Assembly: GCF_902859945.1 (NCBI RefSeq)
Contig: NZ_CADIKL010000012.1
Location: 1-64,000 of the forward strand
Direction: 5' to 3'
DNA from: Paraburkholderia caffeinitolerans
GTDB taxonomy: Bacteria; Pseudomonadota; Gammaproteobacteria; Burkholderiales; Burkholderiaceae
DNA: 64,000 nt
The position numbers were made by a program, and so were the translations under genes. The notes under the pieces were generated by a model. The model did no database searches and was not told the DNA's origin. It was given only the letters and a program-made list of their open reading frames with translations. Shown one piece after another: positions 1-10,365 of the stretch. Within the stretch, counting starts at the first letter, position 1. The number at the start of each line of letters is the position of its first letter.

Positions 1-745
1 TCTGCATCGCCGGCAGAAGCAGCCTCATGTTATCCGCAACCTGTTTCAGGAGAAGCATGTTCGCTACGCAGCTTGATCCAATATACGCACTATTTATTGA
101 ACTGGTCAGTAACAGGGTAAAGGCATTCTCGCCGACGTCGAAGATGCGACGAAGCTCCAGCACGTACGCCTTCTTGCTATCGAATACTTTCAGGAGTCCA
201 GAAATCTCTCGCTCATGTTGCCTGAGCGCCCTCTTGCCACCGACGTGGTGCAACTCCAGCAAATCATCAAGGTCTAGCTCTGCACCACGCAGTATCATCC
301 AGATTCTGTCAAGCTCGGTGGCCGATGAGCCAGTTCCCTCCAGCGAGAATATCCCTGCAATGGCCAGCGTCTCACTTCCATTTCCAAACGTCGCTGCAAT
401 CGCCGAAACGGTCTTTCCTGGCCTGGTGATATGGTCGGTGTCGCCCTCGCGCCCTGCGCCGGAAACCCCACGCACATACGACACGAGGTCACGATCGCTC
501 TCGTGCCCTCCGGTCGATGCGAGGTTGTAACGCGGCTGTGCAGCAATCAACGTCATCAAAGCGTCGACGAGCGTGGTCTTTCCACTCCCGGTCTGGCCAA
601 TGATCGCTGTGCCCTCGATGTCAATCTCTGCGTGATGGCGCCCGTTAAACGGACCCCAGTTAAAGACATCGAGGTGGGTGAGAATGAATGCCGCCGGCGG
701 CAGCAGGTCTTCAATGCCCGAATGGACCGAGTTGGCCGCCCTCAT
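1..745 (-). CDS. jetC: JetC, SMC/MukB-like ATPase of Wadjet (N-terminal part, runs off left edge)
   Basis: Open from an ATG at 743-745 to the window edge, 248 residues visible without a stop. Residues 25-35 give the LDVFNWGPFNG opening typical of SbcC/MukB/JetC head domains, followed by a Walker A P-loop GQTGSGKT at residues 50-57 and LVDALMTLI. The Walker B half and coiled coil would lie outside the window. The start overlaps the jetB stop as ATGA, so translation is probably coupled. In Wadjet, JetC is the motor that with JetA and JetB forms a loop-extruding complex acting on small circular DNA; that role is family knowledge. Codons such as ATA, AGG, AGT and AAT are commoner here than in the core genes, consistent with transfer. 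MksB-like condensin is the main alternative, but the partner genes favour Wadjet. Confidence 0.85.
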   Translation of the reverse strand, partial: MRAANSVHSGIEDLLPPAAFILTHLDVFNWGPFNGRHHAEIDIEGTAIIGQTGSGKTTLVDALMTLIAAQPRYNLASTGGHESDRDLVSYVRGVSGAGREGDTDHITRPGKTVSAIAATFGNGSETLAIAGIFSLEGTGSSATELDRIWMILRGAELDLDDLLELHHVGGKRALRQHEREISGLLKVFDSKKAYVLELRRIFDVGENAFTLLLTSSINSAYIGSSCVANMLLLKQVADNMRLLLPAMQ

Positions 746-1503
746 GCACCCTCTCCCTCGCGTTGGACAGGCCCGTACTCATCCGTGCGAAGCGCGCCAG
801 AAGACGCTTGCTTGAGCACCTGCAACAACCCCTGCAAGTTCTCGGGATTGGCGAGATGAACGATGATCGGGCGAATCAGGAACTGATCTTGAGGGTCAAC
901 CTCGGAGACGATCCCATGCGACTTGACTTTGTCGAGCAGATTACGTGCGCGCTGGAGTTCACGCGCTTCGCTCCCAAGATTCCCAAGATAGAGCTGCAAT
1001 TGGGAAGCGATGTCTTCGACCAGTACCGGAGCATCCGGTGCGCCTATGCCCTGCTCCTGCTCATGAACCAGATAGTGCCGGCGCAGTAGCGCCACCAATA
1101 GCGATTGCTCCAGGGTCAGGCGCTGCCTGCGGATTAGGGGATGGGACCATTCGTCGTCTTCCGAATCGGGGAAATACGACTGAGCAACAACGAGGAAAGC
1201 CAACCCGCGAATGTCGTCAATCTTGAGCACCAGGTCCAGCGGCTCCAGAATGCGATTGATCTCGGCTGAGTCGGTTACTGCAATCCGATAAAGATTGGGC
1301 TTTTTTGCTGTTTCCAGGAGGCCAAACTTGAGCAGTTCCTGGCACGCATCCTTCACGTCGCGGGATGTAGCACTCACCGTCCCGGAAGACTCGCCGGCAC
1401 CGGATTCTCCAGCCGGCTCATCGGCCGTCAACTGCATTGCGACCTCAGCAGTCCCCTTGCCCTCGTCCTTCGGAGCCGTGAGCGTATCGAAAATGCTTGC
1501 CAT
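742..1503 (-). CDS. jetB: JetB, DUF4194 (MksE-like KITE subunit) of Wadjet
   Basis: A 253-residue protein matching the DUF4194 family. The recognisable core is the stretch LDLVLKIDDIRGLAFLVV, then HPLIRRQRLTLEQSLLVALLRR, and a C-terminal winged-helix-like region with LLDKVKSHGIVSEVD. I start it at the ATG at 1501-1503 (MASIFDTL), one base after the jetA stop, with GGAG upstream inside jetA; a longer in-frame extension would overlap jetA and has no family similarity. It ends in a 4-base overlap with jetC. Family knowledge: JetB dimers bridge the JetA kleisin and the JetC heads. The first 60 residues are acidic and glycine/serine rich and look unstructured. Confidence 0.88.
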   Translation of the reverse strand: MASIFDTLTAPKDEGKGTAEVAMQLTADEPAGESGAGESSGTVSATSRDVKDACQELLKFGLLETAKKPNLYRIAVTDSAEINRILEPLDLVLKIDDIRGLAFLVVAQSYFPDSEDDEWSHPLIRRQRLTLEQSLLVALLRRHYLVHEQEQGIGAPDAPVLVEDIASQLQLYLGNLGSEARELQRARNLLDKVKSHGIVSEVDPQDQFLIRPIIVHLANPENLQGLLQVLKQASSGALRTDEYGPVQREGEGA

Positions 1504-1504
1504 G

Positions 1505-3004
1505 TTATAGCTCCATATCCAAACCGCGCAGATCCTCAAAACCGAGTTCCACCTGAGGAACGTTAAAGCGCAAGGCCACGCCACCTCGCCCTTCCACATC
1601 AACGCTCTCCCGGCCCTCGCCCACCAACGCCTCCGCTTCCCGCGCCATGCTCAACCAGAGCGCGATTGTCTCCAGATCATGCGTTGGCGGAAGATGTCGC
1701 GCCAACTCTGCAATCCCCATGCGCTGACCGCTTTGCTCGAGCAGTGCCACTGTCGTCTCGTACAACGCTTGCCGATCCAAACCGTCCAGCGCTTCCCAGA
1801 ACTCGTCATCGATCGACAGCGGATCCATGCTTTGCACCTGCAACTCGAGCGCTTGCTGCGCTTCATCCTCGACGACCTTGAACCGAACTCTTTCGATGAG
1901 CGGGAGTCCAGCGACAGAAATTGCGACCGGTGGGAATGGGCCATCCATGCCTCGTACCGAGGCCGTTTCCCAGCTGACCGCTAGCGCTTGCTGTAAAACG
2001 TCGCCGATCAGTTCCCCTACACGATGGTGCTCTGCTGCCAACCCCGTACGAAGGAACCCCTTGACGTCACGCTCGCTTCGAGCTCTCGCGCGGATGACCT
2101 CTGCAGACTCATCGATCAAACGAATAATGAGCCAACGCAGTTCATGTTGCTGGTTTGGATTAAGAGCAGAGCGGGTAGTGGGATGGTTGATTATCTGACG
2201 CAAGCGATACTTCATCGCGTCCAGCTCGGCCGAGCGCCCTAGCTGCTGCTGAAAACCACGAAATACCTTTCCTTCCGCCGTTTCCAGAAGTTCGTCATGA
2301 CTGTTCAGCAGCTTATCGACGATCGCGCCTCGATGACTTCGCTCGCTCACAATCGACTGTCGCAATGCCTGGTCCGCCTCGCGGTATGAATCCTCCACCC
2401 TGCGAAAGTCCGCTCGCAAACTCGTGGCCAGATTATAGATTTCGCGGATACCCTCGACTGACTCCGACTCGGTCATTGCGCGAACATTACCCGCATTGAC
2501 ATCTTCGAGTTCCCGTTCAAGCTCCTGGATCTTGCGCTGCAAATACCTCGATCGACTCCGAGGATCCGGGTTCAGGTTGGACTCGAGGTTTTCTATCTCG
2601 CGTTGCACGATAGAGAGGCGGGAAGCCGTGGAGGTCATCAGGCGACCATCGAGGGCGGCAACGAATCGCAATGCCTCTTCCAGGGCGTCTGTTGCATAGA
2701 GCCGTCCTGCACGCTCAATCAGCAACGAACGACGAATCCACCCGCGAAGCTCCTTGCGTGCCATCACCGAGCAATCGTCGTCCGGATCAACACCAAACTC
2801 ATCTGAGTTGGCATGTTGTTCCAGTAAGGCCGCTAGCATCTGCTCGGCTGCCTCGACCTCAATGCCGTCGTGACTCTTCTCAAATAACGTCTGCAAACAA
2901 CTTAGCACGAGCGGCGCACTGCGTGCCGCCAACAATTGCCAGGCAGGGTGTTGACGTCGCGATTGAACGTACTGATGCGTGCGCTGCTTCCAATCAATAT
3001 CCAT
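1505..3004 (-). CDS. jetA: JetA, DUF3375 (kleisin-like subunit) of Wadjet
   Basis: A 499-residue DUF3375-family protein. The N-terminus has the family pattern HPAWQLLAARSAPLVLSCL (about residues 18-36), the middle (about 120-330) is charged and helical with LERELEDV and many Arg/Glu heptad-like stretches, and the C-terminal part (EFWEALDGLDRQALYETTVALLEQ) resembles a winged helix. I choose the ATG at 3002-3004 because GGAGAA lies 5 bases upstream; an ATG five codons earlier lacks a good site. It is first of the jetA-jetB-jetC set, with one base between its stop and jetB. Together these define a type I Wadjet locus. DUF3375 is the diagnostic type I marker from the literature; the function is inferred, not shown by the sequence. 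Confidence 0.88.
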   Translation of the reverse strand: MDIDWKQRTHQYVQSRRQHPAWQLLAARSAPLVLSCLQTLFEKSHDGIEVEAAEQMLAALLEQHANSDEFGVDPDDDCSVMARKELRGWIRRSLLIERAGRLYATDALEEALRFVAALDGRLMTSTASRLSIVQREIENLESNLNPDPRSRSRYLQRKIQELERELEDVNAGNVRAMTESESVEGIREIYNLATSLRADFRRVEDSYREADQALRQSIVSERSHRGAIVDKLLNSHDELLETAEGKVFRGFQQQLGRSAELDAMKYRLRQIINHPTTRSALNPNQQHELRWLIIRLIDESAEVIRARARSERDVKGFLRTGLAAEHHRVGELIGDVLQQALAVSWETASVRGMDGPFPPVAISVAGLPLIERVRFKVVEDEAQQALELQVQSMDPLSIDDEFWEALDGLDRQALYETTVALLEQSGQRMGIAELARHLPPTHDLETIALWLSMAREAEALVGEGRESVDVEGRGGVALRFNVPQVELGFEDLRGLDMEL

Positions 3005-3198
3005 GACTTCTCCGTGCAACTCGCAAGATGCAGAAGCAGATAATGCAAAACCAGCGCGGGTAAAGCTTTCGCCATGAACACAGTATCAGAACGCCGCTGC
3101 AGCATGACAAGTTAGCATATCAAAGCAACTGGCAAAATCGTACGGATCCTGACACAGATCCAACGCTTGCCGTGCCACAAAAATGCGGACCGGTTCTA
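3005..3198. other. Intergenic stretch upstream of jetA, probable inner edge of the island
   Basis: About 190 bases without a credible gene. It must carry the jetA promoter, but I see only a weak TATGCT-type -10 on the minus strand near 3115-3120 and no convincing -35. The left end of the truncated VOC gene at 3199 makes this the likely junction between island and core DNA. No tRNA, integrase or obvious attachment repeat is visible in it. Confidence 0.4.
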
Positions 3199-3483
3199 TC
3201 AATGTGTAAAGCCGATGCGGTTCATCGGCGGCTTTCCGCCACCGGAAGCCGGTGGAAAAAACCGCAGGAATTCGATGCGAACGCCATCCCGCTCGATGAA
3301 CGCCAGCGTCATATCAAGATCGTCGATCTCGAGCAATCGCCCGACAACCTCAACTGCCTCGCGATCCTGGTCAGCGTCCACACGTCCGAGCAATCGAAAG
3401 CCCAGGATATCGCAGTAAAACTGCAGGGATCGATCCAAATCACTGATGCAAAGCCCGAAATGAGATACGCCCACAATCGGCAT
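3199..3483 (-). pseudogene. VOC/glyoxalase-family protein, truncated at its 3' end
   Basis: The reading frame starts well: AGGAGGT lies 7 bases before the ATG at 3481-3483 and the protein opens MPIVGVSHFGLCISDLDRSL with the vicinal-oxygen-chelate beta-alpha-beta pattern, His8 as possible metal ligand and YCDILGFRLLGRVD. After 94 residues it stops at PMNRIGFTH, exactly where the second beta-alpha-beta-beta-beta module of VOC proteins (usually 120-150 residues in all) should begin. I read this as a gene cut by insertion of the neighbouring Wadjet DNA, or by the stop that follows. It lies downstream of guaA on the same strand but behind guaA's terminator, so it had its own promoter. It could still make a half-domain protein that dimerises. 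Confidence 0.7.
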
Positions 3484-3634
3484 TTGAAAGACCTCCTGGT
3501 ATGCAAGGGTTTGACCGCAGCAGAATCAGCATGTTGAGTATGCTACGCAGCGATCTATTCCCCGCCCCATACCGCATCGATCATCTACCGTTATCGAAAC
3601 GATCAAAATCTCCTTCGGTTAAAGCAGCTCGGCA

Positions 3635-3665
3635 TGAAAAAAGCCCGCGAAATCGCGGGCTTTTA
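3635..3665 (-). terminator. Rho-independent terminator of guaA
   Basis: Inverted repeat GCCCGCGA (3643-3650) and TCGCGGGC (3653-3660) with a 2-base loop. On the minus strand it is followed by a run of six T (3637-3642); a shorter T run on the plus side makes weak bidirectional use possible. It lies about 60 bases past the guaA stop. Confidence 0.88.
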
Positions 3666-3720
3666 CGCTGCTATTGCCTGTAGTTGCCAGGCTTTGACAG
3701 ACTACGCTCCAAAATGGCGC

Positions 3721-5304
3721 TCACTCCCACTCGATCGTCGCCGGCGGCTTGCCCGAAATGTCATACACGACACGATTGATCCCACGCACCTCATTAATAA
3801 TGCGGTTCGACACCTGCCCAAGCAACTCATGCGGCAGATGCGCCCAATGCGCGGTCATGAAGTCGAGCGTCTGCACTGCGCGCAGCGCAACCACATACTC
3901 ATAAGTCCGGCCATCGCCCATCACGCCCACGCTCTTCACCGGCAGGAACACCGCGAACGCCTGGCTCGTCAGTTCGTACCATGACTTGCCGGTTTCCTTA
4001 TCGATGGTGTTACGCAGCGTCTCGATGAAAATCGCATCGGCGCGGCGCAGCAGGTCCGCGAACTCGCGCTTCACTTCGCCGAGAATACGCACGCCGAGGC
4101 CCGGGCCCGGGAACGGATGGCGATACACCATATCGTGCGGCAAGCCGAGCTTTACACCCAGTTCGCGCACTTCGTCCTTGAACAGTTCGCGCAGCGGTTC
4201 GAGCAGCTTGAGGTTCAGCGTCTCGGGCAGGCCGCCCACGTTGTGGTGGCTCTTGATCGTGTGCGCGCCCTTCTTGCCCTTGCCCGCCGACTCGATCACG
4301 TCCGGATAGATCGTGCCCTGCGCGAGCCACTTGGCGTCGGTGAGCTTGCCCGCTTCGGTCTGAAACACCTCGACGAACTCCGCGCCGATGATCTTGCGCT
4401 TCGCTTCCGGATCGGTCACGCCCGCCAGCTTCGACATGAACGCCGCGCTCGCATTGACATGAACCACTTTCACGCCGAGGTTGTCCGCGAACATCGACAT
4501 CACCTGCTCGGCTTCGTTCAAGCGCAGGAGACCGTGATCGACGAACACGCAGGTCAGCTGGTCGCCAATCGCGCGGTGCAGCAGCGCTGCAGCCACCGAC
4601 GAATCCACGCCGCCTGAGAGGCCGAGAATGACGTGCTCGTTGCCCACTTGCTTGCGAATCGCTTCGACGGCTTCGTCGATGTAGTGGCCCATTTCCCAGT
4701 CGGCCTTCGCGCCGCAGAGGCCCAGCACGAAGCGCTCGAGCATCGCGCGGCCCTGCACCGTGTGCGTGACTTCCGGGTGCCATTGCAGGCCATAGAAGTG
4801 ACGTGCTTCGTCGGCCATCGCCGCGATCGGGCACGATTCCGTCGATGCCATCAGCTTGAAGCCGGGCGGCATGTCGGTGACCTTGTCGCCGTGGCTCATC
4901 CACACCTTGAGCATGCCGTGGCCTTCGCTGGTGCGGAAATCCTCGATGCCGTCGAGGAAGCTCGTGTGGTTGCGCGCGCGCACTTCGGCGTAGCCGAATT
5001 CACGCTCGTGGCCGCCGTCGACCTTACCGCCGAGCTGCTCGGCCATCGTCTGCATGCCGTAGCAAATGCCGAGCACCGGCACGCCCAGTTCGAACACGGC
5101 TTGCGGGGCGCGCGGGGTGTCGGTTTCGGTGACCGAGTTCGGGCCGCCCGAGAGGATGATGCCCTTCGGCGCGAACTCGCGAATGAATGCATCGTCGACG
5201 TCGTACGGATGAATTTCAGAGTAGACGTTGGCTTCGCGCACACGGCGCGCGATCAGTTGGGTGACTTGCGACCCGAAGTCGAGAATCAGGATTTTGTCGT
5301 GCAT
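3721..5304 (-). CDS. guaA: GMP synthase (glutamine-hydrolysing)
   Basis: Converts XMP to GMP using glutamine and ATP, the last step of guanylate synthesis. The 527 residues are full family length. The class I amidotransferase half carries the nucleophile Cys81 in GICYGMQ and the His176/Glu178 pair in WHPEVTH. The ATP-pyrophosphatase half has the P-loop [10 protein letters not shown] (about 230-239), and the C-terminal dimerisation domain ends in the typical KPPATIEWE. It lies downstream of guaB on the same strand with a small membrane-protein gene between, so both GMP-branch enzymes are probably co-transcribed. A strong terminator follows. Confidence 0.98.
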   Translation of the reverse strand: MHDKILILDFGSQVTQLIARRVREANVYSEIHPYDVDDAFIREFAPKGIILSGGPNSVTETDTPRAPQAVFELGVPVLGICYGMQTMAEQLGGKVDGGHEREFGYAEVRARNHTSFLDGIEDFRTSEGHGMLKVWMSHGDKVTDMPPGFKLMASTESCPIAAMADEARHFYGLQWHPEVTHTVQGRAMLERFVLGLCGAKADWEMGHYIDEAVEAIRKQVGNEHVILGLSGGVDSSVAAALLHRAIGDQLTCVFVDHGLLRLNEAEQVMSMFADNLGVKVVHVNASAAFMSKLAGVTDPEAKRKIIGAEFVEVFQTEAGKLTDAKWLAQGTIYPDVIESAGKGKKGAHTIKSHHNVGGLPETLNLKLLEPLRELFKDEVRELGVKLGLPHDMVYRHPFPGPGLGVRILGEVKREFADLLRRADAIFIETLRNTIDKETGKSWYELTSQAFAVFLPVKSVGVMGDGRTYEYVVALRAVQTLDFMTAHWAHLPHELLGQVSNRIINEVRGINRVVYDISGKPPATIEWE

Positions 5305-5471
5305 GGCAGCGGACGAGACCTAAAAAAAGAACAGATACAGAAAGCCGCGCGCTGGGTGAATCTGGCGCACGGCGTGAATTCATCGGAACCTTGGCGCTTG
5401 ATGGCAGCGGTGCAAACAACTCCCGGACACACAGCGGCGGGTACGGCCCGCTCCCTGGCGTCTCGCGCGAG

Positions 5472-6119
5472 TCAGCCACGCAGCGGTGGCCGCGGCGCGT
5501 CGGCCGCTTCGTCTCGCGCTGCAAGATGCGGATCTTGCACTTGCGCCGCCGCGCCCGCGGTGGCCGGCGTTGCCGGTGCGGACTCTACGCCCGCCGCGCC
5601 GGTTTCCACCGGCCCGCCAGCAAAAACGGGCTTCGCGTATACCACGGGCTCTTCGCGCTTCGTCCTGGCCACGGCGCGCGCCTCGCGTTCCTGCGCAGCG
5701 GCCTCAGCCGCCTGCGCCTTCTCGCGCCGCTTCACCGCGCCGGCCAGGCGTGTGCCGCCCAGCCCGACGATGATCAGCCAGGCGCCCACCGCGCCGGCCA
5801 CCAGTTGGCCGAAGCCCGTGAGTTGCGGCGTATGCAGGCCGATCAGCCAGACCAGCATCAGCACGCCGGCAATCCAGTTGACGTGCCCCACCGTGCGCCC
5901 GACCGTGACGGTCAAGTCGCCGTCGAAGGCCGCGCGCAGCGCGATCCACGCGAAACCCGCCAGCACCACACCGAACGCCTGGCCGATGAGCGGCGGCTGC
6001 GGCTGCACCAGTTGCAACGCGTTGTAGAGCGAGCTCCAGGGCGTGCACAGGAACAGCACGCCGAAACCCAGCAGCATCAACGCGTCGACAATCAGCACTA
6101 TGCGTAGCAGCGGCTTCAT
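5472..6119 (-). CDS. Small membrane protein between guaB and guaA, function unknown
   Basis: 215 residues. I see about four hydrophobic helices: residues 5-27 (LRIVLIVDALMLLGFGVLFL), about 48-65, 78-97 (VNWIAGVLMLVWLIGL) and 103-123. These are followed by a charged Ala/Glu/Arg-rich segment (about 130-155) and a disordered Ala/Pro/Gly tail. No catalytic motif is visible. It starts six bases after the guaB stop, so it is transcribed with guaB and possibly guaA. I believe the same arrangement occurs in related Burkholderiaceae, but I cannot confirm that here. The tail is low-complexity and may be cytoplasmic. Confidence 0.75.
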   Translation of the reverse strand: MKPLLRIVLIVDALMLLGFGVLFLCTPWSSLYNALQLVQPQPPLIGQAFGVVLAGFAWIALRAAFDGDLTVTVGRTVGHVNWIAGVLMLVWLIGLHTPQLTGFGQLVAGAVGAWLIIVGLGGTRLAGAVKRREKAQAAEAAAQEREARAVARTKREEPVVYAKPVFAGGPVETGAAGVESAPATPATAGAAAQVQDPHLAARDEAADAPRPPLRG

Positions 6120-6125
6120 CGCGGT

Positions 6126-7890
<1,765 letters not shown>

Positions 7891-8976
7891 ATGCAGCGTG
7901 GTGTGTTGTACGGCGTGCTCGCCGGTGCGTTATGGGGAACGGTGTTCCTGGTGCCGCGCCAGTTGCCGGAGTTCTCGCCGCTGCTCCTGAGCGCCGGGCG
8001 CTACACGATGTACGGCCTCGTCTCGTTCGCCGCGCTCCTGCCCATGCTGCGGCGCGTCTGGCCGCGCCTGACACGCGCGGACCTCATCGCGCTCGTGAAG
8101 CTCGCCCTCGTAGGCAACCTGCTCTACTACCTCTTTCTTGCAAGCGCGATTCACCTCGTGGGCATCGCGCCAGCCTCGCTGATTGTCGGCGTCCTGCCCG
8201 TCACGGTCACGCTGCTCGGGCGCGGTGATCACGGCGCGGTGGCGCTTTCAAAGCTGGCCTGGCCCCTTGCCATGATCGCGGCCGGCATCGTGTGTATCAA
8301 CGTCGATGTTTTCACTGCAGGCGCAGGCGATCACGCCAGCACGCTCACGAAGATTGCCGGCCTGGGCTGCGCGGTTGGTGCGCTCGCCTGCTGGACGTGG
8401 TACGCCGTGGAAAATGCCCGCTATCTGCAACGCAACGCCCATTTCGGCGGCAACGAGTGGTCGGTGCTGTGGGGCGTAGTGACAGGCGCGCTCGGCGGCC
8501 TGCTCTGGCTCGTGGTGCTCGTCATGCCCGCCGGCACGGTCCAGCAAAGCGTGGGCAGCGGGCGCTGGACTGCGTTCTGGCAACTGAATCTCGTGCTGGC
8601 CATTGGTGCGTCGTGGCTCGGCAACGGCCTCTGGAACGCGGCGTCCAAGCGGCTCCCGCTTACGCTTTCGGGCCAGATGATCGTGTTCGAGACGCTGTTC
8701 GCCCTGCTCTACGGTTTCGTCTACGACCACCGCCTGCCGCGCCTGCTCGAAGTCGCGGCCGTCGTGCTGCTGGTGGTGGGCGTGAGCTGGTCGGTCCGCC
8801 AGCATTCGGGCGGGCCGGAACGGAAGACACGGCGCATGGAGACGGCATCGTGCCGGAAGGCGATTTGCCGGGGATTCCAGGTATTGGCGAGACGAACACC
8901 TCGGGAAGGAACGGCTCGGAGCACCGCCGCACCGCGAGTTGAAAAGCCTGAGGGCGCAACACGCGCCCTCAGATAG
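7891..8976 (+). CDS. DMT-superfamily (EamA) transporter with an atypical C-terminal tail
   Basis: 361 residues from the ATG at 7891, chosen because GGAGG lies 8-12 bases upstream and the protein then opens directly into a membrane helix (MQRGVLYGVLAGALWGTVFL). Around ten hydrophobic segments follow in two EamA-like halves, ending with VVLLVVGVSWSV near residue 305. The substrate cannot be predicted; relatives export amino acids, metabolites or drugs. After about residue 310 the protein continues for some 50 residues of Arg/Thr/Cys-rich sequence unlike the family. Its last codons overlap the hairpin of the convergent operon's terminator, so the tail may come from loss of the ancestral stop or a frameshift. 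Confidence 0.85.
   Translation: MQRGVLYGVLAGALWGTVFLVPRQLPEFSPLLLSAGRYTMYGLVSFAALLPMLRRVWPRLTRADLIALVKLALVGNLLYYLFLASAIHLVGIAPASLIVGVLPVTVTLLGRGDHGAVALSKLAWPLAMIAAGIVCINVDVFTAGAGDHASTLTKIAGLGCAVGALACWTWYAVENARYLQRNAHFGGNEWSVLWGVVTGALGGLLWLVVLVMPAGTVQQSVGSGRWTAFWQLNLVLAIGASWLGNGLWNAASKRLPLTLSGQMIVFETLFALLYGFVYDHRLPRLLEVAAVVLLVVGVSWSVRQHSGGPERKTRRMETASCRKAICRGFQVLARRTPREGTARSTAAPRVEKPEGATRALR
8941..8972 (-). terminator. Terminator of the ratA-rnfH transcript
   Basis: Ten-base-pair inverted repeat CTGAGGGCGC (8948-8957) / GCGCCCTCAG (8963-8972) with loop AACAC. On the minus strand it is followed by GCTTTTC, a short U run. It sits 31 bases past the rnfH stop and overlaps the last codons of the convergent transporter gene. 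Confidence 0.7.
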
Positions 8977-9002
8977 CCACTAACTGCCCCATCAACGCGA
9001 AT

Positions 9003-9335
9003 TCAGCGCGAATCCTTGTTCTGCCACTTACGGCCCTCGATCGAGCCCTCCTTGCGCGTCTTGTCGACGCGGCGCTGGCGCGCAAGCTTGGGATCGACCA
9101 CCAGCGGGCGATAGATCTCCACGCGGTCATGATCGGCGAGCACTGTGTCGAGCGGCTTGAGCTTGCCGTAGACGCCCACCTTCAGTTTTGTCAGATCGAT
9201 TTCCGGATGGCGCACGAGAATTCCGCTGGCCTCGATGGCCTGCTGCACCGTCGCGCCGGACTCGAGTTCCACGCCGATGAGCGTCTGCGCGTCAGGCAGC
9301 GCATAGCAGACGTCGATGAACAGTTTTGCACTCAT
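9003..9335 (-). CDS. rnfH: RnfH-family ubiquitin-fold protein
   Basis: A 110-residue protein of the RnfH/UPF0125 family with a beta-grasp fold. It shows KLFIDVCYALPDAQTLIGVE at the N-terminus, TVQQAIEASGI in the helix and VGVYGKLKPLDTVLADHDRVEIYRPL, the conserved core. The last 25 residues are basic. It begins in a 4-base ATGA overlap with the ratA stop, so the two are co-translated. That ratA-rnfH pairing, next to smpB, is common in Proteobacteria. Its biochemical role is unclear; the name comes from an association with rnf genes in other species, and no rnf genes are here. Confidence 0.92.
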   Translation of the reverse strand: MSAKLFIDVCYALPDAQTLIGVELESGATVQQAIEASGILVRHPEIDLTKLKVGVYGKLKPLDTVLADHDRVEIYRPLVVDPKLARQRRVDKTRKEGSIEGRKWQNKDSR

Positions 9336-9775
9336 ACCTTGTTCTTGCCGTAACGCTGGTCGGCGCGCTTCACGAAGGTATCGACGAAAGTGTTCGCGAT
9401 GTGGTGGAACACCGGGCCGATGATCTTCTCGAGAATAATGTTAGAAAACTCGTAATGCAGCGAGAATTCGATCTTGCAGGCATCGGCGCGCAGCGGCGTG
9501 AAGCGCCAGGCGCCCGTGAACTTCTTGAACGGGCCGTCGGCGAACTCCATGTCGATGCGCTCAGGCCGCTTGTGCTTGTTGCGCGTGGCGAAGTGCTGCT
9601 TGATGCCCTTGAAGTTGATATCGATTTTCGCTTCCATTCCGTCCTCGTCCTTGCGGCGAACCTCGACGCCGCCGCACCACGGCAGGAAGTTGGGATAGTC
9701 GTCGACGTCGGTCACGAGGTCGAACATCTGTTCCGCCGAATGGCGAATCAATACGGTTTTCTGGACATCCGCCAT
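9332..9775 (-). CDS. ratA: RatA-like START-domain protein (ribosome association / ubiquinone-binding family)
   Basis: 147 residues of the polyketide-cyclase/START family. VLIRHSAEQMFDLVTDVDDYPNFLPWC is the signature of the RatA/Coq10 branch (residues about 7-33), and the C-terminus has the FSNIILEKIIGPVFHHIANTFV helix. E. coli RatA blocks 70S formation, while the mitochondrial homologue Coq10 binds ubiquinone; which applies here is not decided by the sequence. I start at the ATG at 9773-9775; a GTG 12 codons upstream is possible but adds residues not typical of the family. The gene is divergent from smpB and overlaps rnfH. Confidence 0.9.
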   Translation of the reverse strand: MADVQKTVLIRHSAEQMFDLVTDVDDYPNFLPWCGGVEVRRKDEDGMEAKIDINFKGIKQHFATRNKHKRPERIDMEFADGPFKKFTGAWRFTPLRADACKIEFSLHYEFSNIILEKIIGPVFHHIANTFVDTFVKRADQRYGKNKV

Positions 9776-9877
9776 AAATTGCGCAATGCGAGGCAAGGGT
9801 GAAGGCGCCACGGGCTTTCGGTGGCCCGCTTTGCTAAAATCGTAATTTTAAACGAGTTGGGCGTTTCCCATTTTCCT

Positions 9878-10324
9878 ATGAGCATCATCGACAACAGAAA
9901 AGCCTTCTTCGATTACTTCATCGAAGAGCGCCACGAGGCGGGGCTCGCGCTCGAAGGATGGGAGGTCAAGGCCATGCGCGCAGGGCGAGCCAACATCAAG
10001 GAAAGCTACGTCGTGATCAAGAACGGCGAACTGTACCTGATCGGCACGCACATCAGCCCGCTGCCCGAAGCCTCAACGCACATCCAGCCCGACCCTACTC
10101 GCATCCGCAAACTGCTGCTCCACCGCGAAGAGATCGACAAACTGATCGGCAAGGTCGAGCAGCGCGGGTTCACGCTCGTGCCGCTGAACTTCCACTACAA
10201 GGGCGGCCGCGTGAAGTGCGAGATCGGCCTCGCGAAGGGCAAGAAGCTCCACGACAAGCGCGAGACCGAGAAGCAGCGCGACTGGCAGCGCGAAAAGGCG
10301 CGTCTCATGCGCACGCCAACCTAA
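9878..10324 (+). CDS. smpB: SsrA-binding protein SmpB
   Basis: 148 residues, full length. SmpB binds tmRNA and delivers it to stalled ribosomes for trans-translation. The sequence shows [40 protein letters not shown] and the [13 protein letters not shown] segment before the basic C-terminal tail that enters the mRNA channel. Start at the ATG at 9878; upstream in-frame codons have no family similarity. It is divergent from ratA-rnfH. No ssrA gene lies in the window. Confidence 0.97.
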   Translation: MSIIDNRKAFFDYFIEERHEAGLALEGWEVKAMRAGRANIKESYVVIKNGELYLIGTHISPLPEASTHIQPDPTRIRKLLLHREEIDKLIGKVEQRGFTLVPLNFHYKGGRVKCEIGLAKGKKLHDKRETEKQRDWQREKARLMRTPT

Positions 10325-10365
10325 GCGCACCTTGAGGGCGCTCAGGCGGTAGTACAGGCACTCGC

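Noticed and set aside
9821..9877. Longer SmpB beginning 19 codons earlier
   Set aside because: The conserved SmpB N-terminus begins at 9878 and upstream residues are not family-like.
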